The notes under the pieces were generated by a model. That model was given only the letters and a program-made list of their open reading frames with translations, was not told the DNA's origin and made no database searches. 64,000 nt of DNA from Archivesica marissinica (taxonomy: Eukaryota > Mollusca > Bivalvia > Venerida > Vesicomyidae): NCBI GenBank assembly GCA_014843695.1, contig CM026397.1, positions 52,128,101 through 52,192,100 of the forward strand, read 5' to 3'. The first letter of the stretch is position 1; the number at the start of each line of letters is the position of its first letter. Made by a program: the position numbers and the translations under genes. This document shows, one piece after another, positions 1 to 11,858 of the stretch.

Positions 1-13
1 ATCCACAGAAATG

Positions 14-281
14 CAGACGGATCAGCAATCCCGTGATTAACACGTTGGACTGGTAATCCAGGGATCGCAGGTTCAATCCCCCGTCTGACCCTAATATAAT
101 TAACAGTCTTTCAGGTGGGACTTTAAACCAAGTTCTCATGTCGGTGCTTTACACCGTGCACGTAAAAGAACTTGAGGAGACTGCATTGCACAATCCTCCA
201 AAAATATAAAATGACTAATCTCTAAGGTGTTGCTCATATGGGCAACCTGTAGCAATGATGAATAAACGTAAGACACACACA
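14..281 (+). mobile_element. tRNA-Thr-derived SINE (family 'T'), copy 1
   Basis: A tRNA-like head is followed by a body that recurs at six other places in this window. The head has an anticodon arm with loop CTGGTAA (anticodon-position triplet GGT, threonine-like) and a B box close to GGTTCAATCCC. The body carries the landmarks 'gtcggtgctttacac' and 'aaaatgactaat' and ends in 'aataaacgtaagacacac'. An 11-bp direct repeat, ccacagaaatg, sits at 3-13 and 282-292 and reads as the target-site duplication, which fixes both ends. The head is diverged (gcaatcccgtgattaac where other copies have a cleaner A box), so this is an old copy. Such elements are non-autonomous and depend on a LINE; no LINE is visible here. 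Confidence 0.85.
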
Positions 282-533
282 CCACAGAAATGGGATGATG
301 AAGGCGTCCATATATTCTTTCCATGATTATTGACATTATAAATAGCTCTATATTTCTTATCTCTTTGCTGCCATTCTAATCTATTTAGGAAGCTAACTTG
401 ATCTCCTTATTTAGAACAGTACTGGTATTGAAATAGCATTCCAGTATATGACCTTTCAATATTGTTGACAATAATTCATAAATATTAGAGCTACTTGTAT
501 CCATCTAATTATTGATACATATCCTGTCTGTTC

Positions 534-796
534 TTAAACCTTTGCCTGCTGAGTAAATAAAATCGCATTTGCAAACAACATAGATCCAGAACAGATGGCA
601 AGCTCTGTACCGTCTGATCAGGATCTATGTTGTTTACTACTGAGCTAAATGTTTCAGCTCCACTATCCTAATAGCAAACAGCATTAGAGCCTGGTTGGAC
701 AGCACAGAGCAGACGGCAAGTTCTGTGCCGTCTGATCTGGCTCTCTGCTGTTTGTAAAAGTGATTTTTATCTGCCGCTAGCGTGCATAGGGTTAAC
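534..796. mobile_element. TTAA-ended foldback MITE (family A), copy 1
   Basis: The segment begins ttaaacctttgcctgctgag and ends gcgtgcatagggttaa. Between the ends lie inverted modules built on 'gcaaacaacatagatccag' and 'ctgtgccgtctgatc', so much of the element can fold on itself. Copies recur at 11859, 14600, 47079 and 51732. TTAA followed by CCC-type termini is the hallmark of piggyBac-superfamily non-autonomous elements; that assignment is inference because no transposase with matching ends is in the window. There is no coding capacity. Confidence 0.65.
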
Positions 797-912
797 ATAA
801 ATAGAATGTCATTGTTGCCTAAAGAATACATAGCAATTAATTGTCTCCCGAGGTTTAGTATGGGTTGTTAGTCTTGGTTTATAATTAGTTTCACTGCTAG
901 CTTGCAAGAGTT

Positions 913-1140
913 ATAAACTCTCAGAGACTCCTAAACACTCTCGGAAACTCTTAAACACTCTCGGAGACTCCTAAACACTCTCGGAGACTCCTAATCTCTC
1001 GCGGAGACTCCTAAACACTCGGAGATTCCTAAACACTCTCGGAGACTCCTAAACACTCTCGGAGACTCTTAAAACTCTCAGAGACTCCTAAACACTCTCG
1101 GAGACTCTTTAACACTCTCAGAGACTCCTAAACACTCTCG
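913..1140. repeat. 20-bp minisatellite (array 1)
   Basis: About eleven head-to-tail copies of a 20-bp unit, cactctcggagactcctaaa, with cgg/cag and cct/ctt variants and some single-base indels. It is the same family as the array at 1593-1958. Confidence 0.95.
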
Positions 1141-1592
1141 GATGACGATCTATGTTAGGGTGTGGTGACGGGTGTGGCTGGCTGGGTAACGTTGTATGGT
1201 GGGACACTTGATAGTAGTAGCTATTACAGTTACATTTCCTAAACTTTTTTGGTTTGTTTATTGTTGTTTTTTGTTTCTAAATTCTTATTACCTAAAATGC
1301 TGCTTATTCTCTTAATCATTTTACCCTTTTTCTATTAGTATCATTAAATTAGTAAAGTACTAGCACAACTCTTGTATTCAGTCTCTTTGTTAATTACAAT
1401 CTAGTCTTATGGGGAGGGCCGTAACTAATGTTGTTAAAACTTGTGGCCCAACCCATTTGCTTCAACATATAATGACAATCCTTGAGCAAACAATGCCACA
1501 AATCATGCATTATGGATAGTTATACATGTTTGTTCATTTGTTTTGTATTGTACATTGTATATATAGAATGCAATAAAATATGATTAAACTAG
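1141..1592. other. Unique spacer between two arrays of one minisatellite family
   Basis: About 450 bases of AT-rich sequence with no ORF, RNA gene or repeat that I recognise. It separates two arrays of the same 20-bp unit, so it is either an insertion into one array or the ancestral sequence between two seeds. No inverted termini or target duplication were found. Confidence 0.5.
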
Positions 1593-1958
1593 AAACACTC
1601 TCGGAGACTCTTAAACACTCTCAGAGACTCCTAAACACTCTCGGAGACTCCTAAACACTCTCAGAGACTCCTAAACACTCTCGGAGACTCTTAAAAACTC
1701 TCAGCAACTCCTAAGCACTCTCGGAGACTCTTAAACACTCTCGGAGACTCCTAAACACTCTCAGAGACTCCTAAGCACTCTCGGAGACTCCTAAACACTA
1801 TCAGAGACTCCTAAACACTCTCGGAGACTCCTAAACACTCTCAGAGACTCCTAAACACTCTCGGAGACTCCTAAACACTCTCAGAGACTCCTAAACACTC
1901 TCGGAGACTCCTAAACACTCTCAGAGACTCCTAAACACTCTCGGAGACTCTTAAAAAC
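1593..1958. repeat. 20-bp minisatellite (array 2) with 40-bp dimer pattern
   Basis: About eighteen copies of the same 20-bp unit as array 1. From about 1800 onwards 'ctctcgg' and 'ctctcag' variants alternate strictly, giving a 40-bp higher-order dimer. The array ends directly against a SINE at about 1962. Confidence 0.95.
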
Positions 1959-1961
1959 TTT

Positions 1962-2173
1962 GTGGAAGTAGCGCGTTCTCTTCAGGTGTGAAAGCCCCGG
2001 AGTTTGTGCCCAGTTGTAGCCGTTACGATTATGCCCTTAGACATTTCAATTCCACATTGCCTCGTCTCTCTCCCTTGTGACGATGGATTCCTTCAAAGTG
2101 TGCTTAATATAAGTTGTACTAATATAAAAAGGTGTACTCGTTTCGCAATCAAGCTAAAATAAATTTGTATAGA
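1962..2173 (+). mobile_element. tRNA-derived SINE (family 'L'), diverged copy
   Basis: Starts gtggaagtagcgcgttctc, a decayed tRNA-like head. The body shows gccgttacgattatgccctt, cctcgtctctctcccttgtg and gatggattcc, and it ends near 'gcaatcaagctaaaataaatttgtata'. The body matches the reverse complement of the well-delimited copy at 35130-35361. The head has lost part of the A box and the B box is mutated. Confidence 0.75.
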
Positions 2174-4059
2174 CTAAAAATTTAAATACCCTCACTGTTT
2201 AATGTGACTACGTGAATGTATTGTGAGCTTTAATAATTTAGCAAGATAATATATGTATCATCTAACCTAAATTGTTATAAATAATCTGTCATTGTTGTCA
2301 CAGCGGCAACTTAAACTCTGTCCTTATTAATGTATTCAATAATCTTCACATATATATATATATATATATATTACTGTATGTTGTCCCAGTAATTTATTTA
2401 TGTGGAGTACATTGGACATATTTCTTAATTGTATTAAAAGAAGCTTGTTTCTAAATAAATAAACTGGAATGAAGAAATCTCTGTATGAGAGACGAACAGG
2501 GGTTGCAAGGAGAGTGAGGTAAAATTAATCTTTAGAGTTTAACTCTTTGTATGCTGGGTAAAATAAAGGCTATAAATAGCTGTAGCAGATGACAATTCAT
2601 TAATGTATTTGTAACCTAAAACTCTGGATATATGTCATTATAATTGTGTCATTATGTAGTTTAAGCTGTTGTGTATGCATTGGCAGTGTTCCTGGTGTAG
2701 TGACCCACAATTTATTAATGTGCTGTTCTTATTCTGAAATTGCACGACATATTTGACTGTTATTTTCACACCGCTATAGTGCAAAGAGTTGAAGAGCAAT
2801 GACCTCTAGGATGTGCTAGATATGCCAAAATAATTTATTTGAAAGCATCGTTGCCACACTGAGGCGAATGAGCCCCTGGTCTCGGTCAGAATTTGGCAAA
2901 TATTGAACAACAATAATGGGAAGCAAACAGACAAACTGCAGACAATCTTATCACAATATCTCATAGACCTTAATTCTATTTCATTTCCGGGGACTCGGGG
3001 GGGTGGGGGAGAGGGGGTATTGTACAGTGGACAAGCATCTCCACAAAGGAAATTCCAGAGAGTCATGCCCCCTGGACCACCCTCGGTTATTCTTTCGCTT
3101 CTGGCTATATACGGCACTGGAAAGTAAGCAACTAAAGCGCGGTCAACACACTTCTGTTGTATTTGATTAACTATTGTTCCAGATACCATATTTAGAAATT
3201 TAATAGAAACTTGAAGATGTATGCTTAATTAATTAATCTTTAGAACAATAGATTATTTTTAAATAACCCATATCGACCATAAGGAATGAGCAGTGAATGT
3301 CAATATTTTGCGCAGTTATGTTAAGTTCTTAGTCAATATTATAGCTTTTCTTGGGAGTATTATTTGCATAATGCTCTGGAGAAGGACTGTGCGTTGAAAA
3401 CAAGTTTGATGGTTATGAAATTAAGTGACATAGACACAAACAATGTACATTCTAACCTGTATTAGTGGTCACCTCCATTAAGCAGCCAGTTTCCAGATTC
3501 CCAATATTTTGGTTTATTATACATTTAACCTTTATTACGCAATAACCTGTGCTAAGCAGCCACTTCCTATGATTCCCTTGATAGGCTGCTTAAGACAGGT
3601 TTGGACAGGTTTGGACAGGTTTGACTGTAAATACAAACTCTAATAAACAACAACAACAACAACAATAGCAATACAGTCAAAGATGTCTGAAGCGGCAAGC
3701 CAACCAAAGGAGTGATGAATATTGACTGCTTTAAGCACAAGTGGCAGCTTAATCAAGGTTAAGTACTGATTCTAACATGACTTGATATATTTTTCCTATA
3801 ACTTATTTCTGGAACTAAATATGCACAACTTTTAACAATTTTATATTGGAATTGAATACAGCAATTGGGCAGGATTTGTAGTGTTAATATAGGGCCATAC
3901 AAGAAATAGTGTTGATAGCTGGAGGATGATTTTCAGTGCCACTGGAATAAAGAAGGGATTTTACAGGGAGGTATTTTGCAAAGCCATCAGCCAAATAACA
4001 GACAAGGAGACACGATAACACAATGTTTATTCGTTTATAGCATTATATTGGGGTCATGT
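2174..4059. other. AT-rich intergenic or intronic stretch, no gene recognised
   Basis: I see no convincing gene in this 1.9 kb. It holds a (TA)n run at about 2349-2371, a G-rich patch near 2996-3017 and a (CAA)n run near 3645-3665. The longest frames (74 and 127 codons around 2806-3189) overlap on opposite strands, run through the G-rich patch and have no protein-like composition. Confidence 0.5.
3470..3630. repeat. Dispersed 'CTGCTTAA' palindromic repeat, copy 1
   Basis: Contains taagcagcca and ggctgcttaaga in opposite orientations plus the run 'acaggtttggacaggtttgg'. The same ggctgcttaataca/taagcagcc vocabulary recurs at about 4180-4240 and 14795-15120. It is probably a decayed foldback element; exact ends were not found. 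Confidence 0.4.
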
Positions 4060-4243
4060 CGGAATCGAAATAATATTTGTCTTGCCGTTGTTTAATTTGG
4101 CGAATAAACCACTGTTTGTCATTCTGCTACATAGGAATTAACCACTTAGGCCAATGCCAAATGCCACTCTGGAGTTTGGTTACTGGCTGCTTAATACAGG
4201 TTGGCTGCTTAATAGAGGCTAACACAGGTTTGACTGTACATTT
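4060..4243. repeat. Dispersed repeat related to the foldback at 10314
   Basis: Carries 'ggcgaataaaccactgtttg', 'aggaattaaccacttaggcc' and 'actctggagtttgg', each with a diverged counterpart in the foldback element at 10314-10439. Its 3' part has the ggctgcttaatacagg motif of the other dispersed family. Likely a mosaic of two old elements. Confidence 0.4.
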
Positions 4244-4437
4244 ATTGCATGGTCATTTATATAACATTATAGACAGAATACAAGATTAGGCAGGAACTAA
4301 TAAACACTAGACTGACCCAACGCATAACGTTTATTGACATAAACTAGGGTTTTTTCTACAGCGGATTGGCAGGGCGCCCTGCCCGTTTTAGCCCCACCCT
4401 TTTGCCTTTTCAAAAATTTTTTTTTACATATATATAC

Positions 4438-4439
4438 AC

Positions 4440-4483
<44 letters not shown>

Positions 4484-4484
4484 C
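4438..4484. repeat. (CGCA)n/(CA)n microsatellite
   Basis: A cgcacgcacgca tetranucleotide run passing into (CA)n. It produces short spurious ORFs on both strands. Confidence 0.95.
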
Positions 4485-4559
4485 GCAACAGGTGTCATTG
4501 GGCGGGCAGAGCTCTTTTCACCAATATGTACTGCCTTACTACCTCTTTGATCATTGATG

Positions 4560-5168
4560 GTGCCCTTTTTTCCACTCTAGAATAAACCTTAATAAACTGT
4601 GCATTAACTTTTACAATGCCGACATACAACACGTTTCAGACACTATCAGTTTACATATATAACTGGCTCTGTTTATATCGAATTTCATTACGTCAATGTT
4701 ATGGTTATGTCAAAGTATTTTTTCCGGTCTTACGGAATTCGACATAACGGATGCAGACTGTATATGGAATCTGGAAATATAGCAGTTTAGCAGTTTAATA
4801 TTTGTGACAACCTAAGCTCATTATTACATGCCTTGCAATCACCAATTATAAGAATGTTCATGATTTATGACGAGTTTCATTATTACTAACTGGAAGGAAA
4901 TGCGGTTTCTGGACTCGAGTGTAGGACTGCCAGGTCAGCCTAAATTAGGCCCTTAAGATTTTCAGAAGACTGAGAAAACAAACAATGTTGTGTTAAATTG
5001 TTCCTATCACAAGAGGTGGCATGTATGGCAATATATTTATATGTGATAATATGATTTACAGTCCTGTTATCATAAATGAGCTTCTAGATTAATATCCCAT
5101 GTTTCTGTAAGCTCATGCAGTAGTTTACTGGAATTGAAATTGAGGGAGAGGTGCCAAAATGGTCGTGG
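4560..5168. other. Spacer with nothing recognised
   Basis: About 600 bases, AT-rich, no frame above about 60 codons and no repeat structure or RNA-like fold that I could identify. Confidence 0.4.
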
Positions 5169-5800
5169 GCTGGCTGGGTATGAACTGTAGCAATTAAGTC
5201 ATTGAGTGGGCAGGCTGGGTATGAACTGTAGCAATTAAGTCATTGAGTGGGCAGGCTGTAGCAATTAAGTCATTGAGTTGGCAGGTTGGGTATGAACTGT
5301 AGCAATTAAGTCATTGAGTGGGCAGGCTGTAGCAATTAAGTCATTGAGTGGGCAGGCTGTAGCAATTAAGTCATTGAGTGGGCAGGCTGGGTATGAACTG
5401 TAGCAATTAAATCATTGAGTTGGCAGGTTGGGTATGAACTGTAGCAATTAAGTCATTGAGTGGGCAGGCTGGGTATGAACTGTAGCAATTAAGTCATTGA
5501 GTGGGCAGGCTGTAGCAATTAAGTCATTGAGTTGGCAGGTTGGGTATGAACTGTAGCAATTAAGTCATTGAGTGGGCAGGCTGGGTATGAACTGTAGCAA
5601 TTAAGTCATTGAGTGGGCAGGCTGGGTATGAACTGTAGCAATTAAGTCATTGAGTGGCAGGCTGGGTATGAACTGTAGCAATTAAGTCATTGAGTGGGCA
5701 GGCTGGGTATGAACTGTAGCAATTGAGTGGGCAGACTGGGTATGAACTGTAGCAATTAAGTCATTGAGTGGGCAGGCTGGGGATGAACTGTAGCAATTAC
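5169..5800. repeat. 41/30-bp length-variant minisatellite
   Basis: About sixteen copies of a unit containing gggcaggctgggtatgaact and gtagcaattaagtcattgag. Most copies are 41 bp; several lack 11 bases (the 'ggtatgaactg' part) and are 30 bp. The two lengths are interspersed, so the deletion spread by unequal exchange or conversion. Confidence 0.95.
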
Positions 5801-5832
5801 GTCACCTTAACTCTTTCAGCACGATATTTGAA

Positions 5833-6103
5833 GCTTTACACATTTGTAACTTTACACACTTGAAGCTGTACACACAACATTACACACTTGTAACTTTACA
5901 CACTTGGAACTTTACACACTTGTAACTTTACACACTTGTAACTTTACACACTTGGAACTTTACACACTTGGAACTTTACACACTTGTAACTTACACACTT
6001 TACACACTTGTAACTTTACACACTTGGAACTTTACACACTTGTAACTTTACACACTTGGAACTTTACACACTTGTAACTTTACACACTTGGAACTTTACA
6101 CAC
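5833..6103. repeat. 16-bp minisatellite
   Basis: About sixteen copies of acttgtaactttacac, alternating with a 'ttggaac' variant. It lies only about 30 bp after the preceding, unrelated array. Confidence 0.95.
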
Positions 6104-6339
6104 TTTGAGGCTACTCATAATGAGTCACACGGCTTCTTCTATTCAGATAAAATAGAATTATTCATTAGTGTCTGTGTATGATCGAATTAGATTTCACCCA
6201 ATGAACATTGAAAGCAATATTATAACGAGTGGCACTTGCCAAGAGTGATACAATAATAGCTGTGTTATAATGTTCATGAGTGGGCAACTGGTGCAAAAAT
6301 AAATAAAATCTATGTGCCTTCTTTATCTATAAGCTTAAA

Positions 6340-6478
6340 GGTAATTTTCGTGGAGCGGCTCCACTTTAGAGCATCATTAAAACACAAGCTAAAATTATTA
6401 ATTGAGCAGTTATGGTCATTGACTTCAAATCACTTGCCCCTCTCTTGTTCGCATCCCACCAGGTAATGTCTACCGGTA
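6340..6478. repeat. Dispersed repeat shared with 45052-45140
   Basis: The segment with 'actttagagcatcattaaaa', 'cacttgcccctctcttgttc' and 'gtctaccggtat' recurs at about 45052-45140. In both places it abuts the 3' tail of a family T SINE in the same orientation. It may be a longer or composite SINE variant or a common target element. Confidence 0.6.
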
Positions 6479-6767
6479 TTTGTGTGTTTTTTACGTTTAT
6501 TTATCGTCGCTACCGGTTACCCATATATATGAGCGACGCCTCCTGAAGAGATTAGTCATTTTAGATTTTGGGAGGATAGTGCAATGATAGAGAAAGAGAC
6601 CCATTACAGAGTCTCCTCTGGTTCTTTTACATGCACAGTGTAAAGCACCGACACGAGACCTCGGTTTAGCGTCCCATCTGAAAGACTGTTAATTTTATTA
6701 GGGTCAGACGGGAGATCGAACCTGTGATCCCTGGATTACCAGTCCAGCGTGCACTGGACTACAGATA
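6479..6767 (-). mobile_element. tRNA-Thr-derived SINE (family 'T'), copy 2
   Basis: Reads on the minus strand from a head with 'ctgtagtccagtg' and 'ggttcgatctcccgtctgac' through the usual body to 'cgataaataaacgt'. The anticodon arm is partly deleted ('gcgtgcactggactac' on the plus strand). No clear target duplication was found, so the ends are set by comparison with the copy at 35785-36076. Confidence 0.85.
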
Positions 6768-7367
6768 GTGTAGTGTCGAATTATTTATAGCGAGGAAGCT
6801 ATCCAGCTGGTTTGCAGTAGGTTGATGGTTATACCTGGGTGCCCATCTGTGCCCCCCCCCCCACCTCTAATATATAATAGCCGGAGAGTTGCCATATGAC
6901 CTAAGCTTTTTTGTTTTTAACATGCTAGCTAAGAATTTGTTTCACCCTGTAAGCAGACGGAACAACATACTCTCAACAGTAGACAACTATACTATCATCC
7001 ACACCATCTCGGTGGGCAATAGTAGTGACTGTTCCCCCCACCCCCCCGAGTGGCAATGAAATAGCCATTTTATTACCCAACAAAGTTGTAAAACGCTTTA
7101 ATTCCACAACACTATCACTTGCAAAGTGTGACATTTTCTCCTTTTTGTTTGTGTTTTACGTTTTCATTGACTTGATTTATCATGTGATTCGATCCGAGGT
7201 CACATGACCAGTCAATAGTATGGTGAAGAAGTACTGTTTCATATTTAAGCAGAGCACAGTGGAAACTAACTAATTACAATATATATACTAGGAGGTTGGG
7301 TAATAATAATGAAGTGTAACCTCCCTGCTTTTGTTAGAGACCGAAACATTAATAATAAAATAATATC
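6768..7367. other. Spacer with C-rich runs
   Basis: Contains poly-C runs near 6853 and 7036 and otherwise AT-rich sequence. No gene, RNA or element was recognised. The last 100 bases lead directly into the 10-bp array. Confidence 0.4.
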
Positions 7368-8684
7368 AGTACCAAGCAGTACCATACAGTACCATACAGT
7401 ACCATACAGTACCATACAGTACCAAGCAGTACCAAGCAGTACCATACAGTACCAAGCAGTACCATACAGTACCAAGCAGTACCATACAGTACCAAACAGT
7501 ACCATACAGTACCAAACAGTACCATACAGTACCATACAGTACCAAGCAGTACCAAACAGTACCAAGCAGTACCATACAGTACCATACAGTACCAAACAGT
7601 ACCATACAGTACCATACAGTACCAAGCAGTACCATACAGTACCAAGCAGTACCATACAGTACCAAACAGTACCATACAGTACCAAACAGTACCATACAGT
7701 ACCATACAGTACCAAGCAGTACCAAGCAGTACCAAGCAGTACCATACAGTACCATACAGTACCATACAGTACCAAGCAGTACCAAGCAGTACCAAGCAGT
7801 ACCATACAGTACCATACAGTACCAAGCAGTACCATACAGTACCAAGCAGTACCATACAGTACCAAACAGTACCATACAGTACCAAACAGTACCATACAGT
7901 ACCATACAGTACCAAGCAGTACCAAGCAGTACCATACAGTACCATACAGTACCAAACAGTGCCATACAGTACCAAGCAGTACCATACAGTACCAAGCAGT
8001 ACCAAGCAGTACCATACAGTACCATACAGTACCATACAGTACCAAACAGTACCATACAGTACCAAGCAGTATCATACAGTACCATACAGTACCATACAGT
8101 ACCAAGCAGTACCAAGCAGTACCATACAGTACCATACAGTACCAAGCAGTACCAAGCAGTACCATACAGTACCAAGCAGTACCATACAGTACCAATCAGT
8201 ACCATACAGTACCAAGCAGTACCATACAGTACCAAGCAGTACCATACAGTACCATACAGTACCATACAGTACCAAGCAGTACCATACAGTACCAAACAGT
8301 ACCATACAGTACCAAGCAGTACCATACAGTACCAAGCAGTACCAAGCAGTACCATACAGTACCAAACAGTACCATACATTACCAAGCAGTATCATACAGT
8401 ACCATACAGTACCAAGCAGTACCAAGCAGTACCATACAGTACCAAACAGTACCATACAGTACCAAGCAGTACCATACAGTACCAAGCAGTACCATACAGT
8501 ACCAAACAGTACCATACAGTACCAAGCAGTACCATACAGTACCAAGCAGTACCATACAGTACCATACAGTACAAAACAGTACCATACAGTACCAAGCAGT
8601 ACCATACAGTACCATACAGTACCAAACAGTACCATACAGTACCAAACAGTACCAAGCAGTAGCAAACAGTACCAAGCAGTACCA
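7368..8684. repeat. 10-bp minisatellite, about 132 units
   Basis: An uninterrupted 1.3-kb array of a 10-bp unit with three main forms: agtaccatac, agtaccaagc and agtaccaaac. Almost no indels are visible, so the 10-bp phase is held across the whole array. Because no form contains a stop in any frame, long ORFs (up to 465 codons) run through on both strands; they cycle through all three phases every 30 bp and I do not regard them as genes. Confidence 0.97.
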
Positions 8685-9261
8685 CATTAACTATTATGTA
8701 ATCTAAATTGATTTTGACTACCTTTTCAGAGAATGTGTATGATGATACATTCACAATTTAGATTACATTATAATTAATGTGATACTGCTTGTTAATGACT
8801 TTAAATTGCTGATATAAAACATGCCCGCGCAAACATTTGTTCTTAAGTATACGTTGTGACCAAGTTATTATTCTAGGTTTTTGCCAAGGTGAGTGTATCG
8901 GATCGATGTAAGTAGGTATCTTGTGCCTTTGAACTGATGTTGTTTTTTACAGAAGACTTGTAATAAATACATGTTTTCTTGTATGTACGTGGGCGATCTT
9001 ATCGTAAAACTAAATGTCAGCACCTGATATAAAATTTGCCAATACAACTGTTGGAATACTGATATACCGATATTTTAAAAAACTGCATGCTAAGAACAGT
9101 GATGTATTTGTTGCTGCCTTCATTAGTGTGTGATATATCGTGCAAAAATAGAGATTTTTGTAATTTTGATGATATTGTGAGCAATCAGTGACGTCGTCTT
9201 CAATCCAGTTAATTATGCAGAAACATCAAACCCGGTTTGCACTGAATAAAATACATTGTTA
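8685..9261. other. Spacer with nothing recognised
   Basis: AT-rich sequence with no frame, element or RNA that I can support. A short inverted pair, 'attaactattatgtaatcta' at about 8686 and 'tagattacattataattaat' at about 8759, could form a hairpin next to the array edge. Confidence 0.4.
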
Positions 9262-9556
9262 CAAAACACCATTGCACGAAAACTGCAATTGCTCGGAAAC
9301 TGCCATTGCTCGGAAACTGCCATTGCTCGGAAACTGCCATTGCTCGGAAACTGCCATTGCTCGGAAACTGCCATTGCTCGGAAACTGCCATTGCTCGAAA
9401 ACTGCAATTGCTCGAAAACTGCAATTGCTCGGAAACTGCCATTGCTCGGAAACTGCCATTGCTCGGAAACTGCCATTGCTCGAAAACTGCAATTGCTCAG
9501 AAACTGCCATTGCTCGGAAACTGCCATTGCTCGGAAACTGCCATTGCTCGGAAACT
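9262..9556. repeat. 17-bp minisatellite
   Basis: About seventeen copies of ctgccattgctcggaaa with cca/caa and cgg/cga variants. The unit is stop-free, giving overlapping short ORFs on both strands. Confidence 0.95.
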
Positions 9557-10313
9557 TGGATCAAGTGAGCTATAATTGACATATTGACATTGTAATTTCT
9601 AATCATCCACTCCTTAGAATATCTCACTCGATGTGCAGCACTTTCTAAGTAAATACCCCAATTTGTTGCACACAAATCTGCAATATTGACACGAAGTCGG
9701 CTGTTAATATGTTCAAGGCAATTTTCATTTAAACATTTAACTGTAAATAGTTCCATAATGACTTATTTAGAACTTTAGCAAATACTTTGAAAGTTTGCCC
9801 TGACGCAGGCTGGTGTCGACAAATGAAACTGTTATTCTGGAAAATTATTATTTGTGGTTTACCTCCCTTGCTGGATATTCATATACAAAATTATCATGAA
9901 CTTTTTATTTTACCATAAAGCAACACTGTAAGAAGTTGCTAATTAGAGAAATGGATTCTTATTATTAGTTCCGGGATAGTGGAATCACCGGGGTTTAATT
10001 AAGCCCTTACAATGCAGGAGAGACTATGAGACCATGATTAGTATGGTGGCATTGCTAATTATGAGATTATTTCTGATTTTCAGCATAAAATCAGTTTAAA
10101 GGTTGGTAGAACATGATTCTAATGTGACTCGGCAATTTTTGTCTGTATACACTAAGAAGGCATTTACCGTGTTTAAATCTGCAATAAAACATTGTTTAGC
10201 ATGTGGCATCAAAACCTGATGTCATTTATTTGTAATTTTGTGACGTCATTAAACAAACATTATGCACTCGAAATAACTGGAATCGAAATCATATTTGCAT
10301 TTATATTTATAGT
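9557..10313. other. Spacer with nothing recognised
   Basis: About 750 AT-rich bases. A minus-strand frame of 165 codons (9259-9756) owes most of its length to the 17-bp array and its unique part has no recognisable motif. Confidence 0.4.
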
Positions 10314-10439
10314 CGAATAAAACATGGTTTGTCGTTCTGTGTAACAGAATGTCGTTCTGTGTAACAGAACGAACCAGTTAGGCCTATGGCCTGCGTGGTT
10401 AATTCCTACACGCCAGAACTCCAAACCATGTTTTATTCG
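10314..10439. mobile_element. Foldback element with 18-bp inverted ends
   Basis: cgaataaaacatggtttg at 10314-10331 is matched by its exact reverse complement at 10422-10439. Between them, 'tcgttctgtgtaacagaa' is present twice in tandem. A diverged relative lies at 4060-4190. A small non-coding MITE is the simplest reading; no target duplication was identified. Confidence 0.6.
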
Positions 10440-10470
10440 CCACTAAATAAATGAAAGACAATTATTAATT

Positions 10471-10552
10471 CTTACAGTGTGTGACCTAATCTTTCTTACA
10501 GTGTGTGACCTAATCTTTCTTACAGTGTGTGACCTAATCTTTATTACAGTGT
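10471..10552. repeat. 24-bp tandem repeat, about three copies
   Basis: About three copies of a unit containing acagtgtgtgacctaatctt. It passes without a gap into the 22-bp array that follows, sharing 'acagtgtgtaca' at the join. Confidence 0.9.
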
Positions 10553-11043
10553 GTACACATCCAGTCTTACACAAGTACACATCCAGGCTTACACAAGTAC
10601 ACATCCAGGCTTACACAAGTACACATCCAGGCTTACACAAGTACACATCCAGGCTTACACAAGTACACATCCAGGCTTACACAAGTACACATCCAGGCTT
10701 ACACAAGTACACATCCAGGCTTACACAAGTACACATCCAGGCTTACACAAGTACACATCCAGGCTTACACAAGTACACATCCAGTCTTACACAAGTACAC
10801 ATCCAGGCTTACACAAGTACACATCCAGGCTTACACAAGTACACATCCAGGCTTACACAAGTACACATCCAGGCTTACACAAGTACACATCCAGGCTTAC
10901 ACAAGTACACATCCAGGCTTACACAAGTACACATCCAGGCTTACACAAGTACACATCCGGGCTTACACAAGTATACATCTGGGCTTACACAAGTACACAT
11001 CCAAGCTTACACAAGTACACATCCAAGCTTACACAAGTACATC
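10553..11043. repeat. 22-bp minisatellite
   Basis: About 22 near-identical copies of a unit containing acacatccaggcttacacaa. The last four carry variants (ccggg, ctggg, ccaag), so divergence is concentrated at the right edge, as expected if homogenisation is weaker at array ends. Stop-free in two forward frames (167 and 193 codons), regarded as spurious. Confidence 0.95.
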
Positions 11044-11120
11044 ACTACATATAATTAAATTTGTCAGCAAAGGTGAAAAAATAAAAGCCCCAATATGCAA
11101 TACAATGTTGTATAAACACG

Positions 11121-11268
11121 ACATGCAAATTGCCATAGCAACCATGACATGCAAATTGCCATAGCAACCATGACATGCAAATTGCCATAGCAACCATGAC
11201 ATGCAAATTGCCATAGCAACCATTACATGCAAATTGCCATAGCAACCATTACATGCATATGGCCGGAG
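11121..11268. repeat. 26-bp tandem repeat, about six copies
   Basis: About six copies of a unit containing catgcaaattgccatagcaa. The minus-strand frames through it are artefacts of the stop-free unit. Confidence 0.95.
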
Positions 11269-11858
11269 CAACACTGCATTATAGCATGAGAATGCACCAT
11301 TTCTCTACTAATTAAAAAATTTTCTTTGGGGGTAAATTACCCAAAACACCCACCAACATGAGGGGGCAACCCCCTTCCACATCTACTCCCGCAACAGCTC
11401 CACTTTTCAGGGTTGTAAACTGGCCAGGTATGTACGCCCCAGATAGGGGGATTTTAGTCGTAGATTGTCATGTTAGCTATGGTTACACTGTATTACCAAA
11501 ATAAAAACCTTGAAGAATATGCCATGTCAACAGGATCATTCAGAACATTTATGTAAGCATAATGAATGGTGAGACCACTTCATGTATGACTCTTGTCATT
11601 ATATTACCAGTTTTCTGAGGAAAATGTGGAATTCTTTCATTTTGTCTGTACCGGCTGTGCAATCTGTAGATCACATAGTGTATAATTGTGATAATTGCAT
11701 AATTAAGTTATAGAATAATCTTGGATTGTTTTATGGGAATTGTTGTTATTGACACCTACTGTGGAATAATACTTTAACAACAGGTAGCCAGAAACCAAGA
11801 ACATGTGTGTTTTCTTCTGATGATGGAAAAACGTAACTTGTTGTGCTGAATGTATTAT
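11269..11858. other. Spacer with nothing recognised
   Basis: About 590 bases with no supported gene or element. Confidence 0.4.

Noticed and set aside
2806..3189. 127-codon minus-strand ORF
   Set aside because: Runs through a G-rich low-complexity patch, overlaps an ORF on the other strand and has no motif.
7309..8706. 465-codon ORF through the 10-bp array
   Set aside because: The same unit is open in several frames on both strands and the peptide simply cycles through three phases of a 10-bp repeat.
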